A stretch of DNA of 64,000 bases from Polyangiaceae bacterium (GTDB lineage Bacteria > Myxococcota_A > Polyangia > Polyangiales > Polyangiaceae), in contig JADLEQ010000055.1 of NCBI GenBank assembly GCA_020846005.1, forward strand, positions 62,001 to 126,000. The letters are read 5' to 3'. Positions 33,642 through 42,540 of the stretch are shown in pieces. How positions within the stretch are numbered: the first letter of the stretch is position 1; the number at the start of each line of letters is the position of its first letter. The notes under the pieces were generated by a model, which saw only the letters and a program-made list of their open reading frames with translations, was not told where the DNA came from and did no database searches. The position numbers and the translations under genes were made by a program.

Positions 33642-35399
33642 GTGGGAGCGCTCTACGGTTTCGCGGGGGCTCCCGACCGCAAGCTGATCGCCCACATGGG
33701 CGAGGCGCTGCGCCATCGGGGCCGGGAGGCCGAGCAGCGCCTCGAGCTGCCGTGGGTGACGCTCGCTGTGCGCCCGCGCCTGCCGCCGGGGACGCTCCAC
33801 GCGGCGTCCGGCATCCTCCAGCGAGGCCCGCTGGCGGTCGCGCTCGCGGGGCTGCTCTTCGGCCGAGACTCCGAGCGTGACCTCGACGGCTGGCTGGCGC
33901 GCGTCGAGCGCGAGGGCGAAGCGGCGCTCTCCGAGCTGCGCGGCGCGTTCGTGCTCGCGCTCGCGGACGAGCGGACCCACACGCTGACGCTGATGCGCGA
34001 CGCGGCCGGCGTGCGGACCGCGTATCACGCCAGGGCGGCCGGACGCGTCCTCTTCGCCGTCGAGCCGAAGGGCGTCCTCGCCTGCCCGGACCTGCCGCGG
34101 CGCCCACGACCTGCGGCCCTCGCCCAATACCTCACGTTCAGCTTCGTGCCGGGCGAAGGGACGCTGCTCGAAGGGGTCCGTGAGCTGCTCCCGGGGCACG
34201 CCCACTCGTTCCAGGGAGGCGAGGAGCGCGTCGTCCGCCACTTCCGCTTCGAGGAGCGGGAGCCCGAGGCCACCGCCGAGCCGAGCGCGGAGCTCGAGGC
34301 CGAGTGGGCGGCGCGGTTCCGTGAGGCGCACGCGCACGCGGTCGCCGAGCGGCGCCCGCGTGGCGAGACGGTCGGCGTGTTCCTCTCCGGCGGCCTCGAC
34401 TCGAGCGTCGTCACCGCGGAGCTCACCGCGCAGCACGACGCGACCGTGCGCTCGTACTCCCTGTGGTTCGGCCCCGAGTACCCCCACGAGCTCGAGTTCG
34501 CCCGGGCGGTCGCGCGGCGAGCAGGCACCGAGCACACCGAGGTGCTGCTCCGCCCCAAGGAGTTCCTCCCGGAGCTGCGCCGCATCGCCTGGCACCTGGA
34601 CGACCCGATCGGAGATCCGATCACCGTGCCCAACTTCATGCTCGCCGCGCGCGTCGCGCGCGACGTGCGGTTCATCTACAACGGCGAGGGGGGCGATCCC
34701 GTGTTCGGCGGGCCGAAGAACATCCCGATGATGCTCCAGCACTGGTACGGGGGCATCGAGCGCGAGCCGGGGTTCCGCGAGCGCGCGTACCTCGCGTCAT
34801 TCCGCCGTGGCTACGAGGAGTGGCCGCGCCTCCTCGCCCCGGCGTGGGCGAGCGAGGTGGACGCGCGGCGCGATCTCGAGGGACTGCTCACGCCGTTCCT
34901 GGAGGGCGAGCGGCCACGCCTCTTCTTGAACAAGCTCACGGCGACCAACCTCCGGCTCAAGGGGGCGCACCTCATCCTGCCCAAGGTGGACCGGATGACG
35001 GGCGCCGCGGGCCTGGTCCCCCTCTCGCCGCTGTTCGACGATCGGTTGATCGAGCTGAGCTTCGCGATGCCCGCGTGGATGAAGCTCCGCCACGGCATCG
35101 AGAAGCGCGCGCTGAAGCTCGCCTACGCCGGGCAGCTGCCGCCCGAGGTCGTCGCGCGGCCGAAGTCCGGGATGCGGGTGCCCGTCCACTGGTGGATGCA
35201 GGGCGACATGAAGCGCTACGCGCGCCGGGTGCTCGCCGCGCGCGAGCTGCGGCGCGGCGGGATCCTGGAGCCGCAGCGCGTGAGGAAGCTCCTCGACTAC
35301 GACATCGAGGAGGGCCCGGGGCGGTACGGGCTCCGGATCTGGATGCTCCTCACGCTGGAGCTCTGGCGCAGGCTGGTGGTCGAGCGCGAGGCGCCGTGA
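33642..35399 (+). CDS. Asparagine-synthetase-like amidotransferase lacking the catalytic Cys
   Basis: A 585-residue enzyme with the two-domain layout of AsnB. The N-terminal glutaminase-like domain begins MGALYGFAG and has RHRG, but the Cys that must follow the initiator Met (MCGI...) is Gly. The C-terminal domain is intact: the PP-loop SGGLDSS (249-255), LDDPIGDP, NGEGGDPVFGG and KVDRMTGA. It should therefore adenylate a carboxylate and use free ammonia or another amine, as in beta-lactam-synthetase-type relatives. It starts with GTG; no Cys-containing alternative start exists upstream in frame. It is coupled to the zinc-ribbon membrane protein gene six bases upstream. The product is unknown. 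Confidence 0.88.
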   Translation: MGALYGFAGAPDRKLIAHMGEALRHRGREAEQRLELPWVTLAVRPRLPPGTLHAASGILQRGPLAVALAGLLFGRDSERDLDGWLARVEREGEAALSELRGAFVLALADERTHTLTLMRDAAGVRTAYHARAAGRVLFAVEPKGVLACPDLPRRPRPAALAQYLTFSFVPGEGTLLEGVRELLPGHAHSFQGGEERVVRHFRFEEREPEATAEPSAELEAEWAARFREAHAHAVAERRPRGETVGVFLSGGLDSSVVTAELTAQHDATVRSYSLWFGPEYPHELEFARAVARRAGTEHTEVLLRPKEFLPELRRIAWHLDDPIGDPITVPNFMLAARVARDVRFIYNGEGGDPVFGGPKNIPMMLQHWYGGIEREPGFRERAYLASFRRGYEEWPRLLAPAWASEVDARRDLEGLLTPFLEGERPRLFLNKLTATNLRLKGAHLILPKVDRMTGAAGLVPLSPLFDDRLIELSFAMPAWMKLRHGIEKRALKLAYAGQLPPEVVARPKSGMRVPVHWWMQGDMKRYARRVLAARELRRGGILEPQRVRKLLDYDIEEGPGRYGLRIWMLLTLELWRRLVVEREAP

Positions 35400-35518
35400 G
35401 CGCCGGCACGCGGCGCGGCGACCTCGCGCCAGCGCGACGCCTTGGCGTCGCCGGGCCCGGTGCGACGGGCCCCAGCGCGAAGGCAGATTTCGTGCCCGTT
35501 CCCGTAGAGGGATCTAAG

Positions 35519-36334
35519 ATGCCGCCGATGCTCCGTAGGGTCGCTCCGCTCCTCCTCCTCTCGGTCCTGCCGGCCTGCTCCGACACCCAGACCGGACCCG
35601 GCGCCCACGGCGACCCGCTGGGAACGATGGAGAAGTTCTGCGCGGCGTTCGCCAAGCTCGCGTGCAACGCCAAGGTCGTCACGGCCTGCGCAGCGGCGGA
35701 CGCCGAGGCGTGCCAGGCGACTCAGGCCGCGTTCTGCGCCGGGCTCGTACCCGGCGCGGGCTACACCTCGGAGGCCGCCAAGGCGTGCCTCTCCGCCGTC
35801 GAGACCGCCTACGCGGACGCCGTTCTTACGCCGGCGGAGCTCGCGGTGGTGCGCGGGCTCGCCGCCCCCTGCGACCAGCTGGTGGCAGGCGAGGTGGAGG
35901 CTGGCGGGTCGTGCACGGAGCGCTGGGACTGCGACACGCTCGAGGGGTTCGACTGCGTGCGTGCGCCCGGCGTGACCTCGGGGAGCTGCCAGATCCCCGA
36001 GGAGCGAGGCGGCGGGCAGTCGTGCGGCCTGCCGGCGCAGACCTGCGCCGTCGGCTTCTACTGCAACGGTTCGTACTGTATCGAGCGCGCCCAAGCCGGC
36101 GCTTCGTGCTCGGAGTCGGTCCCGTGCGGAGAGGCGCTCCTCTGCAGCGGCGGCGGCGTGGACGGCGGGGCCGGCGGCACCTGCGTCGTGAAGGCGACGA
36201 CCGGCGGCGCGTGCGGGAGCGGCGCGGAGTGCGCGAGCGGGCTCTGCGCCATCGCCGCCGGATCCTCGGCCGGCGTGTGCGTCGACCAGGCGCAGCTCAC
36301 CCCGACCGAGCCGCTCTGCAACGACCTCCGCTGA
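35519..36334 (+). CDS. Cys-rich lipoprotein
   Basis: A 271-residue exported protein whose signal peptide ends VLPAC. The mature protein has about 24 cysteines. The first half is helical with spaced cysteines (KFCAAFAKLACNAKVVTAC). The second half has EGF-like small disulfide knots (GGSCTERWDCDTLEGFDC, AGASCSESVPCGEALLC, GGACGSGAECASGLC). This layout is frequent in Myxococcota, with no known function. The ATG at 35519 is followed by a second one three codons later. TAGAGG lies eight bases upstream. Confidence 0.78.
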   Translation: MPPMLRRVAPLLLLSVLPACSDTQTGPGAHGDPLGTMEKFCAAFAKLACNAKVVTACAAADAEACQATQAAFCAGLVPGAGYTSEAAKACLSAVETAYADAVLTPAELAVVRGLAAPCDQLVAGEVEAGGSCTERWDCDTLEGFDCVRAPGVTSGSCQIPEERGGGQSCGLPAQTCAVGFYCNGSYCIERAQAGASCSESVPCGEALLCSGGGVDGGAGGTCVVKATTGGACGSGAECASGLCAIAAGSSAGVCVDQAQLTPTEPLCNDLR

Positions 36335-36428
36335 TCCGGCGCCGCTGGGCGGGGCCGCGGCGACGCAGCCGAGCGAGGCCCCGGGGTCCGCCCCGCGCCG
36401 GGGGGTGTTGCGTCCGGCGCCGACCGCA

Positions 36429-36434
36429 TATCCT
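36429..36434 (+). promoter_or_regulatory. -10 element TATCCT of a probable leaderless promoter
   Basis: TATCCT ends eight bases before the ATG at 36443, and only C and G separate them. The same hexamer precedes the genes at 6598 and 57318. Confidence 0.45.
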
Positions 36435-36442
36435 CCCGCCCC

Positions 36443-37195
36443 ATGAAGACGCGCTCGCTCCTCGTGCTCGCCGCCGCGCTCCATGCGTTCGGCTGCGACG
36501 ACCCACCGCCGAAGAAGAACCCGTTCGAGCCGCCGGCGAAGTCGACGAACGAGCCCCCGAAGCTCACCGAGCCCCCGAAGCCCAAGGGGCCGCCGGAGCT
36601 CGAGGTGAAGACCTCCGAGATCAGGGTGGGCTTCGACCTGGTGCTCTTCGATCGCCCGGAGGGGCCGTCGCGACTGACGACCGCGCTCGCCGAGCACAGG
36701 TCGCACCTCGAGGGGAAGCAGGTGACGCTCGCCGCGGATCGCAAGGCGAAGCCGGCGTGGGTGATCGCCCTGATGAAGGAGCTGGAGAAGCTCGGCGCGA
36801 CGGGCTTCCTCGTGAAGACGGAGTCGCGGACGGAGTTCCCGAAGGAGCTCGCCCTCGATCGACAGGCGACGCAACGCGAGGCCAAGCCGTGCGCCGTGGT
36901 CGCGATGGTGCTCGACGACCGGGCGACCGCCGTCTGGCAGGTCCAGGGCGGGGCGGCGCTCAAGTGGCCGAAGGGCTTCGCGGGTCCCGACCTCTCGATG
37001 ACGGCGGAGACGCTCGAGAAGAAGGGCGCGGCCTGCAAGGACTCCGCGGTGCTGTTCTTCCAAGGGGGCGAGAAGATCGAGTGGGGGTTGATCTACGATC
37101 TCGCCGCGAGCGCGACGAAGCTGCAGAAGCACAAGTTCGAGAAGCTCGTGCTGCTCGAGAAGGTCCCCGTGGCGGGTCGCAAGGTCGAGCTCTAG
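36443..37195 (+). CDS. Exported protein with ExbD/TolR-like domain
   Basis: A 250-residue protein with a signal peptide ending near HAFGC, possibly a lipoprotein. A linker of Pro, Lys and Glu (PPKKNPFEPPAK) is followed by a domain whose strand-helix pattern LEGKQVTLAADRKAKPAWVI resembles the periplasmic domain of ExbD/TolR (family: 'vtixaDkxvxyxxvvxvmd'). No N-terminal transmembrane Asp helix of a real ExbD is present, so it does not make a motor. It may bind another envelope protein. Its stop lies only four bases from that of the convergent OPT gene. Confidence 0.65.
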   Translation: MKTRSLLVLAAALHAFGCDDPPPKKNPFEPPAKSTNEPPKLTEPPKPKGPPELEVKTSEIRVGFDLVLFDRPEGPSRLTTALAEHRSHLEGKQVTLAADRKAKPAWVIALMKELEKLGATGFLVKTESRTEFPKELALDRQATQREAKPCAVVAMVLDDRATAVWQVQGGAALKWPKGFAGPDLSMTAETLEKKGAACKDSAVLFFQGGEKIEWGLIYDLAASATKLQKHKFEKLVLLEKVPVAGRKVEL

Positions 37196-37199
37196 CTGG

Positions 37200-39035
37200 T
37201 CAACGCCCGGCGATCCCGGCCGCGGTGTCCCAGATCGCCAGGCCGACTCCCACGAGCGACTCGCCAGCGACGAGACCGGCAGCGATCACGATCAGCAGCC
37301 GCTTCGTCCAGCCCGGCCTCCACCGGCCGAGGAGCGCCGCGAGGACGGCGCCGAGGAACATCGAGAGGCTGTTCCACGCAGGGACCACCATCGCGAGCCC
37401 GATGCTCCCGGGGCTCGGAACCCACCCCGCGACCCTCGGCGGCAGCACCTTCTCGAGGACGGCGAGCACGACGCCCAGCACGCCCGCGATCGCCATCGCG
37501 TCGAGCGCCATGGGGGGCATCGCCGAGAAGCCCTCGCGGAAGACCTCGGCCACCGCCTTCCACGCCGCCACGGCCGGCGCGGGCCACTCGGCGGTGAGCA
37601 GCATGCCCTTCGGATCGGGCACGAGCACCAGGTAGCCGACACATCCTGCGACGGCCCCCGCGAGCACGCCGGCCGTCTGGGACACCGCCTGCTGGCGCGG
37701 GCTCGCGCCGATGAGCGCGCCCGTCTTCAGATCGTGGAGGAGATCCCCACACTGGCTCGCCGCCCCTCCCGTGACGTTGGCCGCCATGAGGTTCCCGGCC
37801 ACGTCGCCGGGTGACACCGCGCCAAACACGAGCTGCGTGACCTTCCCCATGGGGCCCACGGGCGTGATGCCCGTCTCGCCCGACACGCGCCCGGCGACCA
37901 CCGCGAGGAGGAACGTGAAGAGGACGCTGCCCGCCGCGAGCCACCAAGAGATCCCGAAGAACGCGACCTGCGGCACGGTCGCCAGGATGAGGACGCACAC
38001 CACCGCCGCGAGGAACACCTTGCGCGGGACGTCGTCGGCGTCCTCGGGGCTGGCGCGAGCCTCTCCGCTGCCCACGAGCGCGCGCCGGATGCTGCGCCAG
38101 CCGAACGCCACGCTGGTGAGCGACGCGGTCACCATCATGCTGACGCCGGGCCAGAGCATCCACTTGTTGATCGCGCCGAACCACGGGGTGAGCGGGTTCG
38201 GTGGCCCGGGCTGCGCCCAGCCCGCGTCGAGGGCGAGCGGGGCGAGCCACACCCACGACGCGACGGCGCCTACGAGCAGCGAGAACCCGGCGCGCAGGCC
38301 GATGATCGCTCCAATCCCGAGCATGAGCACGGAGGGGTCAACCGAGATCCCCAGGTTGGCGAAGGTGTAGGTCGTGGCGCCCGACTTCGCGGCGACGCCT
38401 CCCGGGAGCCCCCACGGGTGCAGCTTCGCCAAGTGCGCCGCGAGCTTGGTCGCGGCCCCCGCCGCCGCGCCGAGCCCGAGCGCCGTCACCCGCGACATCG
38501 CCTCGCGACCCTGCGCGTACATCTGCTTGATCGTCTCGGCGCTCGCCACCCCGCCCGGGAACGGCAGGCGATCGACGACGATCATCTGGCGGCGGAGGCC
38601 GATCGCGACGACGACGCCGACCAGGCTGACGGCCGCCGTCCACACCACGAGCTCGAGGTAGCCGAGCGTCTTCCCGGTGAGGATCGTCCACGCCGGGATC
38701 GGAGCCACCAGCCCCGCCGAGCTGATCGAGGCCGCAGCCGAGGCCGCCGTCTGGTTGATGTTGTTCTCCAGCATGCCGAAGGGCCGCTTCGAGGTGAGGC
38801 GGAACCAGCCGAACGCGAGGAGCATCGCCGTGATGCTCATGTTGAACCCCCAACCGATCTTGAGGCCCGCGTAGATGTTGCTGAGCGAGAGCACGCCGCC
38901 GAGCACACAACCTGCGGCGACGGCACGGAAGGTGAGCTGGGGCGAGGTGCGATCTAGCGCCGGGTAGTCCCCGGCCGGCCGCGCCTCGGCGGGAGGCGCG
39001 TCATCGGGGGTGGCGTCGGGCTCACGCTCGTTCAT
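37200..39035 (-). CDS. OPT-family oligopeptide/metal-chelate transporter
   Basis: Inner-membrane transporter of 611 residues with about 14 hydrophobic segments. Family signatures are present: LSLSNIYAGLKIGWGFNMSI near the first helix, ENNINQTAASAAASISSAGLV, FPGGVASAETI, GITPVGPMGKVTQLVFG and ANVTGGAASQCGDLLHDLKTG. Bacterial members of this OPT subgroup take up peptides or metal complexes; which applies here is unknown. The ATG giving MNEREPD is preferred because TACTCC lies eight bases upstream. It is convergent with the ExbD-like gene, with four bases between the stops. Confidence 0.92.
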   Translation of the reverse strand: MNEREPDATPDDAPPAEARPAGDYPALDRTSPQLTFRAVAAGCVLGGVLSLSNIYAGLKIGWGFNMSITAMLLAFGWFRLTSKRPFGMLENNINQTAASAAASISSAGLVAPIPAWTILTGKTLGYLELVVWTAAVSLVGVVVAIGLRRQMIVVDRLPFPGGVASAETIKQMYAQGREAMSRVTALGLGAAAGAATKLAAHLAKLHPWGLPGGVAAKSGATTYTFANLGISVDPSVLMLGIGAIIGLRAGFSLLVGAVASWVWLAPLALDAGWAQPGPPNPLTPWFGAINKWMLWPGVSMMVTASLTSVAFGWRSIRRALVGSGEARASPEDADDVPRKVFLAAVVCVLILATVPQVAFFGISWWLAAGSVLFTFLLAVVAGRVSGETGITPVGPMGKVTQLVFGAVSPGDVAGNLMAANVTGGAASQCGDLLHDLKTGALIGASPRQQAVSQTAGVLAGAVAGCVGYLVLVPDPKGMLLTAEWPAPAVAAWKAVAEVFREGFSAMPPMALDAMAIAGVLGVVLAVLEKVLPPRVAGWVPSPGSIGLAMVVPAWNSLSMFLGAVLAALLGRWRPGWTKRLLIVIAAGLVAGESLVGVGLAIWDTAAGIAGR

Positions 39036-39135
39036 CGCGCGTGGGAGTACCACGAACCGTCGACGCCCCGAAGCGCCGCAGGCCCGCCGGCGCACGGCCG
39101 GTGCACGCCGCGCGAGGGACGCGGGGCCGCCCCGC

Positions 39136-40113
39136 TCAGAGCCAATGCCGCCAGAGGAAGAACCCGACCATCGTCACGGGCACGAGCAGGCACGCCGCGA
39201 GCATCACGCCGAGCCAGACCCCGGAGTCGAAGGGGAGGCCTGCGAAGTTCTGGCCGAAGAAGCCTGTCACGAACGTGAGCGGGAGGAAGATCGCGCTCAA
39301 GATCGTGAGGCGCTTCATGATCTCGTTCGTGCGGTTCGAAACCGCCGTGAGGTACGCGTCGAGCGCGTCGTTGAGCTGCGTGCGGCTCGACTCAAGCGCC
39401 TCCCCCATGCGGACCAGATGATCGTGGACATCGCGGAAGTAGGGCCGGGTGCGGGGCGCGATCTGCGGCTCCTCCCGCCGCTCGAGCGCAGCGAAGACAT
39501 CGCGCTGCGGCGCCACGATCCGGCGGACGGCGATCAGCATGCGCTTGAGCTCGAGGATGCGGGACAGGTCCACCGGACGCGGTCGGTGGAGCACCACGTC
39601 CTCCACCTCCTCGAGCCGCGCGGCCAAGCGTTCGAGGACAGGGAACACGGCGTCCACGCAGCCGGCCGCCACCAGGTAGTAGAGGAAGTCGACCCCTCGC
39701 CGTCCCAGCGCGGGCTCAGAAGCGACCCGGCCCCACGCGCTCTCGAGCGCCTCGACGCGCTCCACGTGCACCGTGATGAGCCACGTGTCGCCGAGGAACG
39801 CGTGCACCTCCAGCGCCTCGGCGCGCTCCACGCCGGCTGCGTCGGGCACGAGGCGGACGGCGTGGGTCACCAGGAAGAGGTGCTCGTCGTATTCCTCGAG
39901 CTTGGGCCGCTGGTCGAAGCTGATGCAGTCCTCGATGGCGAGCGGGTGGAGGCCGAAGCGCTGGCGGAGGACCTCGAGGAGGTCACGCGCGTCGGGCCCC
40001 TCGCCCTCGACGTCGATCCATCGCCGCGTGCCGTCCGGCGGAGGCGCGAGGCGCGCTCGATCGTCGTGCGGCACGGGCGACCCGTCCGCGGGGAGATCGA
40101 GCACCCGGAGCAC
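39136..40113 (-). CDS. corA: CorA-family divalent-cation channel with a GQN filter
   Basis: Membrane channel of 325 residues. A long cytoplasmic alpha/beta domain (about 1-255) and two C-terminal helices match CorA. The conserved loop normally reads GMN; here it is GQN (287-289, in FFGQNF), so the selectivity may differ. The residues just before (TGFFGQNFAGLPF) and the basic tail otherwise fit the family. It starts with GTG; TAGGCT six bases upstream suggests a leaderless mRNA. It is the only gene of its transcription unit. Confidence 0.92.
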   Translation of the reverse strand: MLRVLDLPADGSPVPHDDRARLAPPPDGTRRWIDVEGEGPDARDLLEVLRQRFGLHPLAIEDCISFDQRPKLEEYDEHLFLVTHAVRLVPDAAGVERAEALEVHAFLGDTWLITVHVERVEALESAWGRVASEPALGRRGVDFLYYLVAAGCVDAVFPVLERLAARLEEVEDVVLHRPRPVDLSRILELKRMLIAVRRIVAPQRDVFAALERREEPQIAPRTRPYFRDVHDHLVRMGEALESSRTQLNDALDAYLTAVSNRTNEIMKRLTILSAIFLPLTFVTGFFGQNFAGLPFDSGVWLGVMLAACLLVPVTMVGFFLWRHWL

Positions 40114-40119
40114 CTCCCG

Positions 40120-40125
40120 AGCCTA
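40120..40125 (-). promoter_or_regulatory. -10 element TAGGCT of a probable leaderless promoter
   Basis: GCTAGGCT (minus strand) ends six bases before the GTG at 40113. Confidence 0.4.
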
Positions 40126-40163
40126 GCAGCGCTCTGCCTCGCGACCGCGCGCCGCGCCCCGGC

Positions 40164-40904
40164 TCAGCGCGGGATGGGGCTCCCGCGGAGTCGCTGCGCG
40201 TCCTCACAGCTCTTCGCGTGGCCGCTCGAGCAGCCGCGGTCGTAGGCCGCCCCGGCCGCCGCGAGATCCGGAGGCCCGAGGCGACCCTGCTCGAGCAGGT
40301 AGCCGAGCGAATTGCAGGCGAACCCGGCGAGCTCACCGCACGCCTGCTCGAGCACCGCGCGAGCCTTGCTGGGATCCTTCGGGAGGCCGTGGCCGTCGGC
40401 TAGCGCGACGCCCAGCATCCCGCACCCGCGCGCGTCGCGGGCCGAGCACGCGATGACGAAGAGCTGCCCGGCGCACTGGGCGTCGCCGCTCGCACCCGGC
40501 TTGCGCGTGACGATCCCGACCCCGTAGCTCGTACACGCCCCCGCGTTCCCGAGCACGCACCCCCGCTCGTAGAGCGCGAAGGCGCGGGGGTCGTCGGGGA
40601 GCTGAGCCTCGACGAGCGCCGCCATCCGCACGCAGCCGTCCCCTACGTCGTCCTGGCACTCCTGGCCGCACGCCGCGAACTCGCCGCGCTGGCACGCCTC
40701 GCCGGACACCGCGGCCGTCGGCGCGCGAGAGCCGGCCCGCTCGGCGAGGCACTCGCCCGCCCCTCGACCGGAGGACGACCGCCGGGTGATCCCGCCCAGG
40801 ACTCCGCCAGGCTGCCCGCCGCACGCGCCGACGAGGAGCCCGGCGCCGAGCGCACCAGCGAGCAGGCAGACGCAGGCGGGCACGCGGCGCGCTCGGGACG
40901 TCAT
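40164..40904 (-). CDS. Sel1-like repeat lipoprotein
   Basis: A 246-residue lipoprotein with lipobox VGAC. The mature part has Cys-containing Sel1-like helical repeats, for example YERGCVLGNAGACTSYGVGI, IACSARDARGCGMLGVALAD and YDRGCSSGHAKSCEDAQRL. In such proteins the paired cysteines staple each helical hairpin, as in Hcp-like (beta-lactamase-related) SLR proteins. The function is protein binding at most. TATAGT lies 11 bases before the ATG, and TTG 12 bases upstream is an unlikely start. It is divergent from the gene at 40962. Confidence 0.82.
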   Translation of the reverse strand: MTSRARRVPACVCLLAGALGAGLLVGACGGQPGGVLGGITRRSSSGRGAGECLAERAGSRAPTAAVSGEACQRGEFAACGQECQDDVGDGCVRMAALVEAQLPDDPRAFALYERGCVLGNAGACTSYGVGIVTRKPGASGDAQCAGQLFVIACSARDARGCGMLGVALADGHGLPKDPSKARAVLEQACGELAGFACNSLGYLLEQGRLGPPDLAAAGAAYDRGCSSGHAKSCEDAQRLRGSPIPR

Positions 40905-40961
40905 GGGCGGCGCCAACTATATCCCGCTGACGCCTTCGACGCATTGCGCTATGAGGGGGCC

Positions 40962-41567
40962 ATGCGTTTCACCACGCTCCTCATGGGTCACCACGACGAC
41001 CACATGAAGGCTCGCCTCTCGGCGGCCCTCGACCGGATGGACGCGAAGAGCCGGCTCGCGACCTGCCTCAGCATCGAGCCCAAGGAGCAGCGGGTGCTCT
41101 GGGACCTGTTCGAGGACTCGACGCTGGACGCGAGCCACTTCGTCCCGCCCGGGCTGGAGCCGCTCCGTGAGGTCATCCACCACGGGAAGAACACGCTCCC
41201 CGCGCACAACTTCTTCCAGAAGCGGTTCTGCCGCGCGCCGGACGACTCCGCCGACCTCTACGGGTACAATCACCAGTCGCTCTCCGCGTTCACGGGCCCG
41301 GGGTATTTCGTCGCCCACCCCGTCGACCGCGAGCGCGAGAAGTCCGCCCCGACGGATTACGTCATCGACTACACGCGCCTGCCGCCCAAGAAGGCGGAGC
41401 CGTGGCCCGAGATCCTGCCGAACGAGGCGCGCCTCGGGCGCTTCGTGTACGCCGGGATGAAGGACTACATGCGCAAGGTGAGCGACCACGTCAGCGTCGG
41501 GCGCGCGTACAAGCAGGGGCCGATGAACGCGTGGTTCCTGCTCTGCCGCGAGGACCCAGCGAGCTGA
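40962..41567 (+). CDS. Conserved protein of unknown function
   Basis: A 201-residue soluble protein without signal or membrane segment. It has many aromatic and His residues (LPAHNFFQKRFCRA, GYNHQSLSAFTGPGYFV) and no motif I recognise. The general look, with YFVAHPVD and DYVIDYTRLP, is that of an intact, well-folded enzyme-like domain. GAGGGGG ends two bases before the chosen ATG; an in-frame ATG 18 bases upstream would read through this site. It is convergent with the thioesterase gene, 28 bases between stops. Confidence 0.72.
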   Translation: MRFTTLLMGHHDDHMKARLSAALDRMDAKSRLATCLSIEPKEQRVLWDLFEDSTLDASHFVPPGLEPLREVIHHGKNTLPAHNFFQKRFCRAPDDSADLYGYNHQSLSAFTGPGYFVAHPVDREREKSAPTDYVIDYTRLPPKKAEPWPEILPNEARLGRFVYAGMKDYMRKVSDHVSVGRAYKQGPMNAWFLLCREDPAS

Positions 41568-41595
41568 GCGCGCAGCGGCCGCCGCCGGCGCGCCC

Positions 41596-42540
41596 TCACT
41601 CGGTGAGCCACAGCCGCGCCGAGCACCGCGGACGGCCGGCCTCCTCCCAGCTGCGCGCCGCGCGCGATCCGGGCGTGTCCTCGAAGAACCCGCCGACGAC
41701 TCCCACCGCGCCCCCCTCGGCCTCGAACGCCTGGAGCACGAGCCGGAGCACGTCGCCGGCGAACCCGGGCTTCCTGTAGACGAGCTCTGCGCGCCGCGCG
41801 AGGCGGCGCCCCGGCCGCCCGAGCTCGTGCAGGCGGCGGAGCGCGGCCTCCTCGAGGAGGCGGGGATAGACTTGGAAGTTGACGTGCTGGTTGCCGTCCG
41901 TGTGGGCGAGCCCGAAGGCGACCGGGACCGGCTCGGCGCGCGGCGCCTCCTCCAGCGCGCGGGCACCGCCCGGCAGCTCGAGCAGCGCCGCGGGCCTCCA
42001 CGCGAGGCGGGTCGCGGGGACGCTCGGCAGCTCGGGATCGTCCAGCGCGAGCACGCGGTGCCCGGGTGGCGCGACCGCGGGCCGCGTGAGGACGTGGCGG
42101 CCGAACGACCGCGCCGCGAGCACGCGCCCGCGGCCGGGGCGCGGCGGGGCGTCGCGACCGCCACGCGCGGGAGCGTGGCTCTCGAGCCACGTGTCCATGA
42201 GGATGCGGTCGACCGTCCCCTCGGCGTCGACCGTGTGGGCGAAGCGCATGCGCACCTCGTGCTCGAGATCCGCGAACAGCGAGATCCCGCGCTCGCCGCC
42301 CTCGAGCGTCACGTACGTGAGCACGGTCCGGATCCCCTGCGTGCCGAGCCGACCGAGGGAAACGGCCATCGGGTGCCGCTCCCAGAACACGGGCCCCATC
42401 GCGTGCCAGACGGAGTCGAGCCGGAGGCGCCCGTCCTGCGTCACGTCCTCGTAGCGGGGGCGCGTGATCCCGGTCGCCACGACGGCGTCGGCCGGCGGCG
42501 CGTCGGCGCGGGCGAACTCGGAGGGCGCGCGGTCGAGCAT
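41596..42540 (-). CDS. Hotdog-fold acyl-thioesterase-like protein
   Basis: A 314-residue protein of two hotdog halves. The second half has HTDGNQHVNFQVYPRLLEEA, with the helix-wrapping strand pattern of 4-hydroxybenzoyl-CoA/acyl-ACP thioesterases. The first half has LEGGERGISLFADLEHEVRM. The substrate is not clear. Its ATG shares one base with the TGA of thiD (TGATG), so it is translated after thiD. No fatty-acid or polyketide genes are nearby. Confidence 0.75.
   Translation of the reverse strand: MLDRAPSEFARADAPPADAVVATGITRPRYEDVTQDGRLRLDSVWHAMGPVFWERHPMAVSLGRLGTQGIRTVLTYVTLEGGERGISLFADLEHEVRMRFAHTVDAEGTVDRILMDTWLESHAPARGGRDAPPRPGRGRVLAARSFGRHVLTRPAVAPPGHRVLALDDPELPSVPATRLAWRPAALLELPGGARALEEAPRAEPVPVAFGLAHTDGNQHVNFQVYPRLLEEAALRRLHELGRPGRRLARRAELVYRKPGFAGDVLRLVLQAFEAEGGAVGVVGGFFEDTPGSRAARSWEEAGRPRCSARLWLTE

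Noticed and set aside
28965-34742. A very long open frame of about 1925 codons that contains the HzsA-like gene
   Set aside because: The 5' two thirds are Arg/Pro/Ser-rich antisense readings of the esterase, zinc-ribbon and AsnB-like genes. The real start is the ATG at 31328 with a ribosome binding site and lipoprotein signal.
33642-35399. A natural-product gene cluster around the AsnB-like enzyme
   Set aside because: No NRPS, PKS, carrier-protein, tailoring or precursor-peptide genes flank it.
36443-37195. ExbD subunit of a Ton/Tol-type motor
   Set aside because: It lacks the N-terminal transmembrane helix with the proton-binding Asp, and no exbB gene is nearby.
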